In this document: piece by piece, positions 1-10,781 of the stretch
Layout: each line of letters begins with the position of its first letter
Numbering within the stretch: the first letter of the stretch is position 1
Assembly: GCF_014216315.1 (NCBI RefSeq)
Contig: NZ_CP045702.1
Location: forward strand, 5,456,001 to 5,520,000
Length of the DNA: 64,000 bases
DNA from: Streptomyces finlayi
Lineage (GTDB): Bacteria; Actinomycetota; Actinomycetes; Streptomycetales; Streptomycetaceae
Direction: 5' to 3'
Notes under the pieces: generated by a model
Seen by the model: only the letters and a program-made list of their open reading frames with translations
Told to the model about the DNA's origin: nothing
The model's database searches: none
Program-made: the position numbers and the translations under genes

Positions 1-464
1 CGTCTGTCGGACAGCCCGCGCTCGGCCAGGGCCGCCCGGACGGATATCTCCGTGGAGTTACGGGTGACCGCGACGACCAGGGTGCGCGCACCGAGCGCCT
101 CGGCGGCCAGCAGCGCGCCGTCCAGGATGAGGTGCGGCGCACGGTTGAGCAGCACGGTGTCCTTGCGGCAGGCGGGTTCGCCCTCGCTTCCGTTGATGAC
201 GACGGCCGGTCGGACCCCGCGCCGGATCGACGCTTTCGCGACCGCGCGCAGCTTCCTCCCGAACGGGAAGCCGGCGCCGCCGCGACCGCACAGGGAGATG
301 GCCTCGGCCAGCTCGGCGAGGCGTTCACCGGTCATGGGTTCGAGCGGTCCGTGCACCTTCAGATGCATGCTGAGGTCGAGCCGCTCCACCAGGTCGAAGC
401 CGCTGGTCAGCTGGGGCAGACCGACGACGCGCACCTCGGGGACGTCAGGGAGGGGGACGTTCAC
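1..464 (-). CDS. NuoF-like NADH/FMN-binding protein, partial (3' end outside window)
   Basis: The visible 154 residues are the N-terminal part of a protein of the NADH dehydrogenase 51-kDa (NuoF) family. The glycine-rich stretch GRGGAGFPFGRKL (about residues 49-61) and VINGSEGEPACRKD (about 76-89) are the FMN/NADH-binding signature. The GTG start at 464-462 overlaps the TGA of the upstream membrane gene (GTGA), so the two are translationally coupled. The neighbour is a haem-type membrane protein rather than other nuo genes. This argues for a stand-alone electron-transfer pair, in which the flavoprotein oxidises NADH and passes electrons to the membrane partner; that role is inference. The C-terminal part, where an iron-sulfur region would be, lies beyond the window start. 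Confidence 0.8.
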   Translation of the reverse strand, partial: MNVPLPDVPEVRVVGLPQLTSGFDLVERLDLSMHLKVHGPLEPMTGERLAELAEAISLCGRGGAGFPFGRKLRAVAKASIRRGVRPAVVINGSEGEPACRKDTVLLNRAPHLILDGALLAAEALGARTLVVAVTRNSTEISVRAALAERGLSDR

Positions 465-1759
465 GGCCGGTCTCCAGCGGGTGCGTGCCAGGGTTCACCG
501 GCGGATGGCGGGTAGAGCGGCCCCGGCGGTGGTCCGGCGAGACGGGCGGTATCGCCGGTTGAGCTGTACGGGGGAGCCGTGTGCGGGGGAGCGGTGTGCG
601 GGGAGGCGTTGTACGGGCCCTCCTGCGCGGGGGCGTAGGCGTGGCCGGGGTGGGCCGTCTGCGCGGGAGGTGCCGGCGACGGCGTCGGCCAGCGGCTGTC
701 CGGCTGGACCGACGGCGGGTCGGCGGCGAGGGAGACGGCCCGGTAGGCGGCGGCGATCCCGGGGGCTTTGACCGGTGCCTCCGTGGCCGCCGGAAACCCG
801 CTGAGCCGCTCGGAGCCGCGCGGCGGGGCCTCGTACAAGGGCGGGGAGGGCGCGGGCAGGGTCCGGGGGCGTACGGGCGTGCTCCGTACCCCCCGGTCGG
901 GCTCGTGCCACGCCGGCTCGAACCGTCCGGGGGCGTCGGGAGGAGATGAGCTTCCCGTGCCGGGCAGCGGGTCGGAGAGCAGATCCGGGTCCGGTTCGGA
1001 CGGGAGCGTGTCGGGGCTGATCAGCGCGGTGATCCGGGCGGAGATACGGCGCTTCGCCGCAGACGGCAGCAGCCGCAGGCCCAGGGCCGCCGCCGCGGCG
1101 ATCAGGCACAGGCCGTACATGACGACGACCCAGGCCGCGGCCGCGCGTCCGGCGTACAGGCCATGGATCAGTGCCGCGCACCAGGCGGGATAGGCCAGCC
1201 CGTGCAGAGCGCGCCAGCGGCTCGCGAACCGGCCCCCGCTGAGAGGGGAGCGCAGCGAGTTCCCCAGCAGGGTGGTGGCTGGGGACGGGTGTGCGAAGGC
1301 ACTGCGCAGGGCACCGGTCGCGGCGGCGGCGATCATCAGGAGCCCGGCCAGCGAACCGAAGCCGATGAGGCCGGCCGTGCCGCGTACGCCCAGGCCGAAG
1401 GGGACGAGGGCGCCGACGAGCGCCACGTGACCGAGTGCCACCTTGACCGAGGCGTGCAGCAGAAGGAAGCCGAGCGAGGCCACGGCGGTGGCCCGGTGGA
1501 TGCCCTGCGCGAGCAGCCGCTGGCGGCTGGAGAGGAACAGCCGGTCGGTGGCCAGCAGGCCCCAGGCGATGGTCGCGGTGAGCGACACGAGGGACAGGAC
1601 GCCGGTGGTGAAGTCGAGCGCGGCGCGCAATCCGTCGCTCCCGCCGACGGCGAGGAGCGGGACGAGAACCAGCAGGGCGACGGTCAGACCGCCTTGCATG
1701 GGGCGGCTCATTCCGGGGCTCATGGTGGGGGATGAGCGGATCTTGCGATGAGGGTTCAT
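461..1759 (-). CDS. Cytochrome b / ferric-reductase-like membrane protein
   Basis: The protein has 432 residues. Its N-terminal half holds about six hydrophobic segments. Two of them carry histidine pairs 13-14 residues apart (HRATAVASLGFLLLH and HGLAYPAWCAALIH), the pattern of bis-histidine haem b ligation in ferric-reductase-like and cytochrome b proteins. The C-terminal third is a proline/serine-rich cytoplasmic or extracytoplasmic tail without recognisable domains. I place the start at the ATG at 1759 because GGAG lies about 8 nt upstream; an in-frame ATG at 1819 has no ribosome-binding site. Its stop overlaps the start of the NuoF-like gene, which suggests a two-gene electron-transfer operon. 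The exact substrate is unknown. Confidence 0.7.
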   Translation of the reverse strand: MNPHRKIRSSPTMSPGMSRPMQGGLTVALLVLVPLLAVGGSDGLRAALDFTTGVLSLVSLTATIAWGLLATDRLFLSSRQRLLAQGIHRATAVASLGFLLLHASVKVALGHVALVGALVPFGLGVRGTAGLIGFGSLAGLLMIAAAATGALRSAFAHPSPATTLLGNSLRSPLSGGRFASRWRALHGLAYPAWCAALIHGLYAGRAAAAWVVVMYGLCLIAAAAALGLRLLPSAAKRRISARITALISPDTLPSEPDPDLLSDPLPGTGSSSPPDAPGRFEPAWHEPDRGVRSTPVRPRTLPAPSPPLYEAPPRGSERLSGFPAATEAPVKAPGIAAAYRAVSLAADPPSVQPDSRWPTPSPAPPAQTAHPGHAYAPAQEGPYNASPHTAPPHTAPPYSSTGDTARLAGPPPGPLYPPSAGEPWHAPAGDRP

Positions 1760-1953
1760 TGGGGCGACTCCGAATGGTTCGGGGATGCGGTCCCGTTGCG
1801 GCATGCTAAGTCGCTCCATACCAGCCAGTACGGGGATTGCGCGGTTGCCCCGATAGAGGCAGGTACGCGGAGTAACCCCCGCTTCCCGGACGTTCCGTCC
1901 ACGCCTGCTGTCCGGGGACCGGAAGTCCCCGGCCGGGCTCCGGGCCTGTGCGG

Positions 1954-1959
1954 TACCCT
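1954..1959 (+). promoter_or_regulatory. -10 element of the leuS leader transcript
   Basis: TACCCT lies 6 nt before the ATG of the leucine leader peptide, so the transcript probably starts at or next to that ATG (leaderless leader peptide). Confidence 0.55.
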
Positions 1960-1965
1960 GGCGCC

Positions 1966-2004
1966 ATGCGTGCCGTACGCCTTCTGCTCAGCGAGCCGCG
2001 CTGA
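1966..2004 (+). CDS. Leucine leader peptide of leuS (MRAVRLLLSEPR)
   Basis: A 12-codon ORF contains three consecutive leucine codons, CTT-CTG-CTC, at positions 6-8 and ends 137 nt before the leuS start. Its ATG is placed 6 nt after a TACCCT box, so it would be translated from the very 5' end of the mRNA. The GCCGCGC tract that overlaps its last codons can pair with GCGCGGC at 2041-2047, just upstream of the terminator hairpin. CCGACC (2011-2016) can pair with GGTCGG (2030-2035). This is the layout of ribosome-mediated attenuation: a ribosome stalled at leucine codons when charged Leu-tRNA is low would change the RNA fold and let transcription into leuS. The ORF and pairings are seen; the regulation is inferred. 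Confidence 0.65.
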   Translation: MRAVRLLLSEPR

Positions 2005-2048
2005 TCACTCCCGACCGGTGAGAATGCCTGGTCGGACTCGGCGCGGCG

Positions 2049-2073
2049 TCCCCTCCTGTGCGAGGGGATTTTT
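2049..2073 (+). terminator. Attenuator terminator upstream of leuS
   Basis: CCCCTC (2050-2055) and GAGGGG (2062-2067) form a perfect 6-bp stem, extended by T2049-A2068, with a 6-nt loop. ATTTTTCGTTT follows. A T-run this clean is rare in such GC-rich DNA. It sits between the leader peptide and leuS in the sense direction, so it would stop leuS transcription unless an alternative fold forms. Confidence 0.7.
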
Positions 2074-2141
2074 CGTTTCCGTAGACGTGTGTCCGTAGAC
2101 GTGGGCGCCGGCAGATGACGATCGATGGAGCTTTGAGGATC

Positions 2142-5015
<2,874 letters not shown>

Positions 5016-5021
5016 CGGTCT

Positions 5022-5105
5022 GAGCTTTCGGCCGGAGCTTTCGGTCGGGGCTTTTGGTCGAGCTTTCGGTCCGGGCTTTCAATCGGGGCTTTGGTCGGGG
5101 CTTTC
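5022..5105 (+). repeat. Degenerate tandem repeat downstream of leuS
   Basis: About seven imperfect copies of a 12-15-bp unit of the form GAGCTTTCGGTCGG / GGCTTTGGTCGG follow the leuS stop codon. There is no clear hairpin and no T-run. I see nothing else in the leuS-5216 gap except a purine-rich ribosome-binding site at its end. Confidence 0.6.
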
Positions 5106-5215
5106 CCCTACGGGCAGGTTGGGGGTTCCATTGGAACCCCTGGCCTGCCTGTTCCGTTTACGGTAGAAGCGGCGACCGGCACACCGGCAGCCGAATCGGA
5201 CATCGAGGGGCGCTC

Positions 5216-5989
5216 ATGGAAGTCGCGATCACGATTCTGGCGCTGCTCTTCGTCGCGCTCGCGGCGTTGGGCGTGTATGCGGGCATCAAGGTGGTCGGTG
5301 CCACGCGGCGCGGTGTGGACCGCACGATCACGCAGGCGCGCCGCACCGTGGAGGAGACCGCGCTGCGGGCCAAGAGCTACGGGCAGCCGGGGGTGCCGGG
5401 TGAGCTGGCACAACTGCGTCTCACGCTGCGTACGTCGATGCGGGCCACGCAGGACGCGTTGCACGCCGGGCTGGTGGAGGACGCGTCCCTCTCGGAGTCG
5501 CTGGGGCTGTTCCAGCGGCTGAGTGTGCACGGCCGAGAGCTGGACGACGAGCTGAAGCGGCTGGAGCGCGAACCGGACCGGGCGACGGTGGCTTCGCTGC
5601 TGCCGGGTCTCAAGGAGCGCACCGAGCGGATCACGCACTCGGCGGAGTCGCTGCGATGGGCCGCACGCGACCGGGCCCGGCAGTTCGCCGACGACGACCT
5701 GGACGCGCTGAACGCACAGATCGACGTGGAGGCGGGGGCGCTGCGGCACTGGACGGTGGAGGAGCCGCTGTCCACGGACCAGGCGAGGCGGCCCGGTGCG
5801 TCCGGCCCGGCCGGTGCGTCCGGATCGAGCGGTGCCGCCCGGCCGGGCGGCGGGGCCGAACCGACCGGTGCGTCCCGATCAACCGGTGGCGACACGCCGC
5901 AGGCGATCACGGCTGCCGACCCTGCCGACCCGAGGCGTTCCACCGGCTATCCGTGGCAGAAGACCGCACGGCCGGAAACGACCAACTGA
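5216..5989 (+). CDS. Membrane-anchored coiled-coil protein of unknown function
   Basis: The protein has 257 residues. Residues 3-26 form one strongly hydrophobic segment at the very N-terminus. Residues 30-190 are charged and helical, rich in R/E/L heptads (coiled-coil-like). The last 65 residues are a disordered Gly/Ala/Pro/Ser tail. The topology suggests a single-pass protein with a cytoplasmic coiled coil. The start ATG has GAGGGG 5 nt upstream; a longer ORF reading reaches back to 5054, but into the tandem repeat. I recognise no domain with a known function. It is a conserved hypothetical of the leuS-degV interval in Streptomyces, as far as I recall. Confidence 0.75.
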   Translation: MEVAITILALLFVALAALGVYAGIKVVGATRRGVDRTITQARRTVEETALRAKSYGQPGVPGELAQLRLTLRTSMRATQDALHAGLVEDASLSESLGLFQRLSVHGRELDDELKRLEREPDRATVASLLPGLKERTERITHSAESLRWAARDRARQFADDDLDALNAQIDVEAGALRHWTVEEPLSTDQARRPGASGPAGASGSSGAARPGGGAEPTGASRSTGGDTPQAITAADPADPRRSTGYPWQKTARPETTN

Positions 5990-6104
5990 CCGACGTAGCG
6001 AACGGGTCCCTGCCCTCCGGCCATGCCAGGCCGGCCGGAGGGCGGGTGGCTTCCGGACGGTGCGGAGTCGTGGGGCCGGGCTGCCGCACCCCCGCTCCGG
6101 AAGG

Positions 6105-6110
6105 TAACCT
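6105..6110 (+). promoter_or_regulatory. -10 element of degV (leaderless)
   Basis: TAACCT lies 7 nt before the degV ATG, and no ribosome-binding site is visible between them. Confidence 0.45.
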
Positions 6111-6117
6111 CCGGCTC

Positions 6118-6963
6118 ATGTCCCGCCATGTCGCGATCATCACCGATTCAACGGCCTACCTGCCGCCCGAGGCGATGGAACGGCACGGCATCACAGCGGT
6201 GCCGCTGACCGTCGTCCTGGGTGATCAGGCTCTGGAGGAGGGTACGGAGATCTCGGCCCGCTCGCTGGCCGCCGCGCTGCAGAAGCGCCACTCCGTGACG
6301 ACGTCCCGGCCCAGTCCCGAAGTGTTCGCCGCCGCCTACCGCGCGGCGGCCGAGGCCGGGGCAACGGCCATCGTGTCCCTGCATCTGTCGGCCGAGATCT
6401 CGGGGACGTACGACTCGGCCCTGCTCGCCTCCAAGGACGCTCCCGTGCCGGTGCGCGTGGTGGACACCGGAATGGTCGCCATGGCACTCGGGTTCTGTGC
6501 GCTGTCCGCGGCGGAGGCGGCTGAGGCGGGCGGGAGCCTGGACGACGCGGTCGTCGCCGCGGAGAAGCGGGCGGCTGCCACATCCGCCTATTTCTATGTC
6601 GACACCCTGGACTATCTGCGCCGGGGCGGCCGTATCGGGGCCGCGCAGGCTCTGCTGGGGTCCGCCCTCGCGGTGAAACCGCTGCTGCAACTGAACGGCG
6701 GCCGGATCGAGCTGCTGGAGAAGGTACGGACGGCCTCGAAGGCGATCGCCCGGCTGGAGGAGCTCGTGGTGGAGCGGGCGGGTGCGGATGCCGTGGACAT
6801 CGCCGTGCACCACCTGACCGCCCCGGACCGGGCGGAACGGCTTGCGCAGCGGCTGCGTGAACGGGTGCCTGGCCTGGTGGATCTGCATGTCAGCGAGGTG
6901 GGCGCGGTCATCGGGGCGCATACGGGGCCGGGGCTGCTCGGAGCGGTGATCTCGCCGTGCTGA
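6118..6963 (+). CDS. DegV family fatty-acid-binding protein
   Basis: This 281-residue cytosolic protein has the DegV fold, which binds a fatty acid and, in the families studied, delivers it to a fatty-acid kinase for phospholipid synthesis or incorporation. Diagnostic stretches are IITDSTAYLP near the N-terminus (residues 6-15), SGTYDSA (about 98-104) and LDYLRRGGRIG (about 163-173). The length matches the family. The start is the ATG preceded at 7 nt by TAACCT, so the mRNA is probably leaderless. No kinase partner (FakA/DAK-like) lies next to it here. Confidence 0.9.
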   Translation: MSRHVAIITDSTAYLPPEAMERHGITAVPLTVVLGDQALEEGTEISARSLAAALQKRHSVTTSRPSPEVFAAAYRAAAEAGATAIVSLHLSAEISGTYDSALLASKDAPVPVRVVDTGMVAMALGFCALSAAEAAEAGGSLDDAVVAAEKRAAATSAYFYVDTLDYLRRGGRIGAAQALLGSALAVKPLLQLNGGRIELLEKVRTASKAIARLEELVVERAGADAVDIAVHHLTAPDRAERLAQRLRERVPGLVDLHVSEVGAVIGAHTGPGLLGAVISPC

Positions 6964-7101
6964 CGGTGTGATCCCTCGGTGCTGGTCCCACCTTCGCGCA
7001 CTCACTCCGGTGGGTGAGCGAGTTCTCCACAACTGCTTGGTTTTCCACCGGAATTGAGGGTGCTCGGCAGATTCGGGCGGATATGCCTAACGTCATGAGG
7101 C

Positions 7102-8193
7102 ATGGCCCTCCGATCACTTCACGCAGCCCGTTTCGCCACTCCGCCCCCGGACGCGATGTCAGAAGCGTCTCCGGGAGCGTCCTCAGCCATGCCTCCGTCT
7201 CCCGACGTGCCTACGGGCGCGCGCCCCGGCTCGCGTGCGGGGCGTCGGCCGGCCGGTGGGGCCGGTCGTGGGCCGGGACGCGGTGCGCCCAGGTCAGGCG
7301 TGGGGCCCGGTGTGCGCCACAGCACCGCCCGCCATGGGCGGAGGCGGCCGGCGCGTGGGCGGGCGGCGGCGGTCGCGGCGGCCTCCCGGCAGCGAGCGGA
7401 CGAGCTGATGGCGGTGGCGGTGGCGGACGGAGCCGAACCGGCCCGGTCGGCCCCGCCCGTGGGTGAGGCGGGAAGGGCACGGCCGGGGTGGCGGGACCGG
7501 GCCGTTCCCGCGGTGCGGGAGCGGCTGCCGCTGTGGCTGCAATTACGCTGCGGCCTGGAGCCGAAGACCCTCGCGTCGCTCGGCGCGGTGATGGTCGCGG
7601 CGGCGATTCTGGCGGGAATGCACTTCTGGTCGGCCCGGCCGCAGGCCGTCACAGCCCCCGGACCGGTGAAGGACAGTGCCGCCGCCACGGTCACCGCCGC
7701 TCCCGCGCCTGCGGTGCAGCCGTCGGCGGGTCCGTCGCCCACGGCTGCGGCGGACGGGCGGATCATCGTCGATGTGAGCGGCAAGGTGCGGCGGCCGGGC
7801 ATCCAGCATCTGCCGCCCGGGTCGAGGGTGGCGGACGCGCTGCGGGCCGCCGGCGGGGTACGGGACGGCACGGATGTCACGGCCCTCAACCGGGCGAGGG
7901 TCCTGACGGACGGGGAACAGGTGGTGGTGGGTCTGCCCGCCGGGCCCTGGTCCGTGGGTGGTGCGCCGGGAGCGGGGACAGCGGAGGCAGCGGGGCCCCC
8001 GGCCCCGGTCAGCCTCAGTACGGCGACCGTCGAGCAGCTCGAAACCCTGCCGGGCGTGGGGCCGGTACTCGCCCAGCACATCGTCGACTACCGCGCCGAG
8101 CACGGCGGATACCGGTCCGTCGACGAACTCCGCGAGGTCAACGGGATCGGTGACCGCCGGTTCGAGGACCTCCAGCCACTGGTCAGGCCATGA
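7102..8193 (+). CDS. comEA: ComEA family DNA-binding protein (SLBB + helix-hairpin-helix)
   Basis: The protein has 363 residues. A long basic, Arg/Gly/Pro-rich cytoplasmic region (1-150) is followed by one transmembrane segment (about 158-176, LASLGAVMVAAAILAGMHFW). An SLBB-type domain follows (about 215-275, IIVDVSGKVRRPGI), and the C-terminal pair of helix-hairpin-helix motifs carries the ComEA hallmark LSTATVEQLETLPGVGP. In transformable bacteria ComEA binds incoming DNA outside the membrane and feeds it to ComEC. The stop overlaps the comEC start (ATGA). The unusually long basic N-terminus is typical of actinobacterial versions. Natural competence has not been shown for Streptomyces in general, so the physiological role is open. 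Confidence 0.9.
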   Translation: MALRSLHAARFATPPPDAMSEASPGASSAMPPSPDVPTGARPGSRAGRRPAGGAGRGPGRGAPRSGVGPGVRHSTARHGRRRPARGRAAAVAAASRQRADELMAVAVADGAEPARSAPPVGEAGRARPGWRDRAVPAVRERLPLWLQLRCGLEPKTLASLGAVMVAAAILAGMHFWSARPQAVTAPGPVKDSAAATVTAAPAPAVQPSAGPSPTAAADGRIIVDVSGKVRRPGIQHLPPGSRVADALRAAGGVRDGTDVTALNRARVLTDGEQVVVGLPAGPWSVGGAPGAGTAEAAGPPAPVSLSTATVEQLETLPGVGPVLAQHIVDYRAEHGGYRSVDELREVNGIGDRRFEDLQPLVRP

Positions 8194-10709
8194 GCGCCCC
8201 GGACGTCCATACGGCATCGGGCGGCAGGCTGGGCGCGTCCGACCCGCGGCAGGAAGGGCCTGCCGACCTGCGTCTGGTCCCGCCCGCACTGGCGGTGTGG
8301 GCCGCCTCGGCACTCGCACTCGGGGCACCCTGGCCCCGGGTGGCCGCGGCGGTGGTGGCGTGCGTCTGTGTGGCCGCGGGCTTCCTGGTCCGGGCGGCGC
8401 GGGCGGCGCGGGCGGTTTCGCCCGGCTGCCCGGAGTCGTCCGGGCAGCCGGGCAGGCGGCTGCGGGCGACCGCGGTCGCCGCCGTGCTGCTGTCCGCGGC
8501 GGCAGGGGCCTCGGCCGCCGGGCTGTACGGCGCCGACGTCAGGCAAGGCCCGCTCCCCGGTCTGGCGGACACCTACAGCCGGGTCACGGTCGAGGCCACG
8601 GTCACGTCGGACCCGCGCCGGACCCGGCCGCGCGTACAGGGCGACCACAGCACCCCGGTCACCCTGCTCCTGGACGCCGAGGCCGGGCGGCTGACCACCG
8701 CCGACGGGGCCGTCACCCGACTCCGTACGCCGGTACTCGTCATGATCTCGCCCGGTGACGCGGCGGCGAGCTGGCAGCGACTGCTGCCCTCCACCCGCAT
8801 CCGCGTGACCGGCGGGCTCGCGCCTCCGCAACGGGACGGGGAACGTATCGCTGCCGTCCTGCGCACCGACGCGGACGACCCGCCCCTGGTCACCGGAGGA
8901 CCCACCCGCCTCCAGCGCACGGCCGGCGAACTGCGCTCAGGTCTGCGCGAGGCGAGTGACGGGCTGGACGCGGACGCACGGGCGCTGCTCCCCGGGCTGG
9001 TCGTGGGCGACACCTCGCGCGTCACCCCCGAGCTCCAGGACGCCTTCAAGGCCACCGACCTCACTCACTTGTTGTCTGTATCGGGGGCGAATCTCTCGAT
9101 CCTGCTCTTCCTGCTCATCGGGCCACCGGGCACGGCCCTGCGGGCCGAACGCCGGGGTCTGGCACCCCGCCTGGGGATCTCCTTGCGGACGACCGCGCTC
9201 ATCGGCGGCGGGCTCACCCTTGCCTTCGTCGTGGTCTGCCGTCCCGAGCCGAGTGTTCTGCGCGCGGCGGTCTGCGGGCTGATCACCCTGCTCGCCATCG
9301 GGACGGGCCGTCGCAGATCCCTGATTCCCGCTCTGGCCGCCGCCGTGCTGCTGCTGGTGCTGTACGACCCGTGGCTGGCCCGCAGTTACGGGTTCCTGCT
9401 CTCCGTCCTGGCCACCGGGGCGCTGCTCACCCTCGCGCCCCGGTGGAGCGCCGCGCTGCGCAGCCGCCGGGTGCCGGCCCGGATCGCTGAAGTGATCGCC
9501 GCGGCCGCCGCCGCCCAGGCGGTGTGCGCACCCGTCGTGGTCGTCCTCGCCTCGCGCGTGAGTCTGGTGGCGGTTCCGTGCAATCTGCTCGCGGAGTTCG
9601 CCGTGGCGCCTGCGACGGTGCTCGGGTTCGCGGCCCTCGCCGTCGCCCCGGTCGCCATGCCGGTGGCCGGACTGCTGGCCCGGATCGCGGGATGGCCGGT
9701 CGGATGGATCGCGTCCGTTGCACGCACCGGGGCGGCGCTTCCCGGAGCGGTGGCCGACTGGCCCGGCGGCTGGCGGGGCGCGGCACTGCTCGCCGCCCTC
9801 ACCCTGCTGCTCGTGCTCGTCGCCCGGCGGCTGGCCCGGCACCCCTGGGTCTGTTCGGCCGCCGCCCTGCTCCTGGTCCTCGCGGTGCTCCGGCCCGTGC
9901 CGCTCACCCGGATCATGACCGGATGGCCACCGCCCCACTGGGCCTTCGCCCTGTGCGATGTGGGGCAGGGCGACGCCATGGTCCTCGCGGCGGGCGACGG
10001 TACGGGGGTGGTCGTCGATACGGGTCCCGAACCCCGGCTCGTCGACCGGTGCCTGCGTGATCTGGGGGTCACCCGGGTGCCGCTGCTGCTCCTCACCCAT
10101 TTCCATGCCGACCACGTCAGGGGCCTTCCCGGGGTGCTGCGCGGCCGGGCGGTGGGGGCGATCCAGACGACGAGCCTGGAGGAGCCGCCCGAGCAGGCGG
10201 AGTTCGTACGGAGGACGGCGGCGGAGGCAGGGGTCGCCGTGGTGCGGGCGGTCCCGGGGGAGCGCCGCAGGACCGGTCCGCTCGACTGGCGGATCCTGTG
10301 GCCGGGGGAGAGGGGGCCGGGTGCCGGACCCGGCTTCGTGACGGAGGAGCCCAACGACTCCAGCATCACCCTCCTCGTCCGGTCGGGAAAACTGACGCTG
10401 CTGCTCCTCGGCGATCTCGAACCCCCCGCCCAGCGCGGGCTGTTGCGCAGCCACCCGGCGCTGCCCCGGGTGGACGTCCTGAAGGTGGCGCACCATGGCT
10501 CCGCCTACCAGGACGCGGCGTTGCTGCGCGGTGTGCGGCCGAGATTCGCCCTCATCTCGGCCGGCACGGACAATCCGTACGGGCACCCGTCGGCCCGAAC
10601 GGTCGAGGCCCTGACCGACGGGGGAGCGAGAGTGCTGCGGACGGACGAGGACGGGGCCATCGCGATCACGGGCTCGGGCACGGCGCTTACCGCGGTCGGC
10701 AGTTCATGA
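8190..10709 (+). CDS. comEC: ComEC/Rec2 DNA-uptake channel protein
   Basis: This 839-residue polytopic membrane protein has the full ComEC layout. An N-terminal OB-like region follows the first membrane segments. The central Competence domain includes LTHLLSVSGANLSIL (about residues 290-304) and a set of hydrophobic helices. The C-terminal metallo-beta-lactamase-like domain carries LTHFHADHVRGL and LKVAHHGS. The intact HxHxDH motif suggests a metal-dependent nuclease that may degrade the non-transported strand. The gene is translationally coupled to comEA. Together with holA downstream this is the usual comEA-comEC-holA order. Nothing looks truncated. Confidence 0.93.
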   Translation: MSAPDVHTASGGRLGASDPRQEGPADLRLVPPALAVWAASALALGAPWPRVAAAVVACVCVAAGFLVRAARAARAVSPGCPESSGQPGRRLRATAVAAVLLSAAAGASAAGLYGADVRQGPLPGLADTYSRVTVEATVTSDPRRTRPRVQGDHSTPVTLLLDAEAGRLTTADGAVTRLRTPVLVMISPGDAAASWQRLLPSTRIRVTGGLAPPQRDGERIAAVLRTDADDPPLVTGGPTRLQRTAGELRSGLREASDGLDADARALLPGLVVGDTSRVTPELQDAFKATDLTHLLSVSGANLSILLFLLIGPPGTALRAERRGLAPRLGISLRTTALIGGGLTLAFVVVCRPEPSVLRAAVCGLITLLAIGTGRRRSLIPALAAAVLLLVLYDPWLARSYGFLLSVLATGALLTLAPRWSAALRSRRVPARIAEVIAAAAAAQAVCAPVVVVLASRVSLVAVPCNLLAEFAVAPATVLGFAALAVAPVAMPVAGLLARIAGWPVGWIASVARTGAALPGAVADWPGGWRGAALLAALTLLLVLVARRLARHPWVCSAAALLLVLAVLRPVPLTRIMTGWPPPHWAFALCDVGQGDAMVLAAGDGTGVVVDTGPEPRLVDRCLRDLGVTRVPLLLLTHFHADHVRGLPGVLRGRAVGAIQTTSLEEPPEQAEFVRRTAAEAGVAVVRAVPGERRRTGPLDWRILWPGERGPGAGPGFVTEEPNDSSITLLVRSGKLTLLLLGDLEPPAQRGLLRSHPALPRVDVLKVAHHGSAYQDAALLRGVRPRFALISAGTDNPYGHPSARTVEALTDGGARVLRTDEDGAIAITGSGTALTAVGSS

Positions 10710-10769
10710 GCGCGCGGCGCGTACGGGGTGTGCGGCCGACGGCGCTGGCGCGAGGGTGGGTGGCCGGGA

Positions 10770-10775
10770 CAGACT
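10770..10775 (+). promoter_or_regulatory. Candidate -10 element (leaderless N-acetyltransferase)
   Basis: CAGACT lies 6 nt before the ATG at 10782, and no ribosome-binding site is visible in between. Confidence 0.3.
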
Positions 10776-10781
10776 CTCGTC

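Noticed and set aside
7021..7036. DnaA-box-like TTCTCCACA
   Set aside because: A single weak match with no cluster and no replication genes around it.
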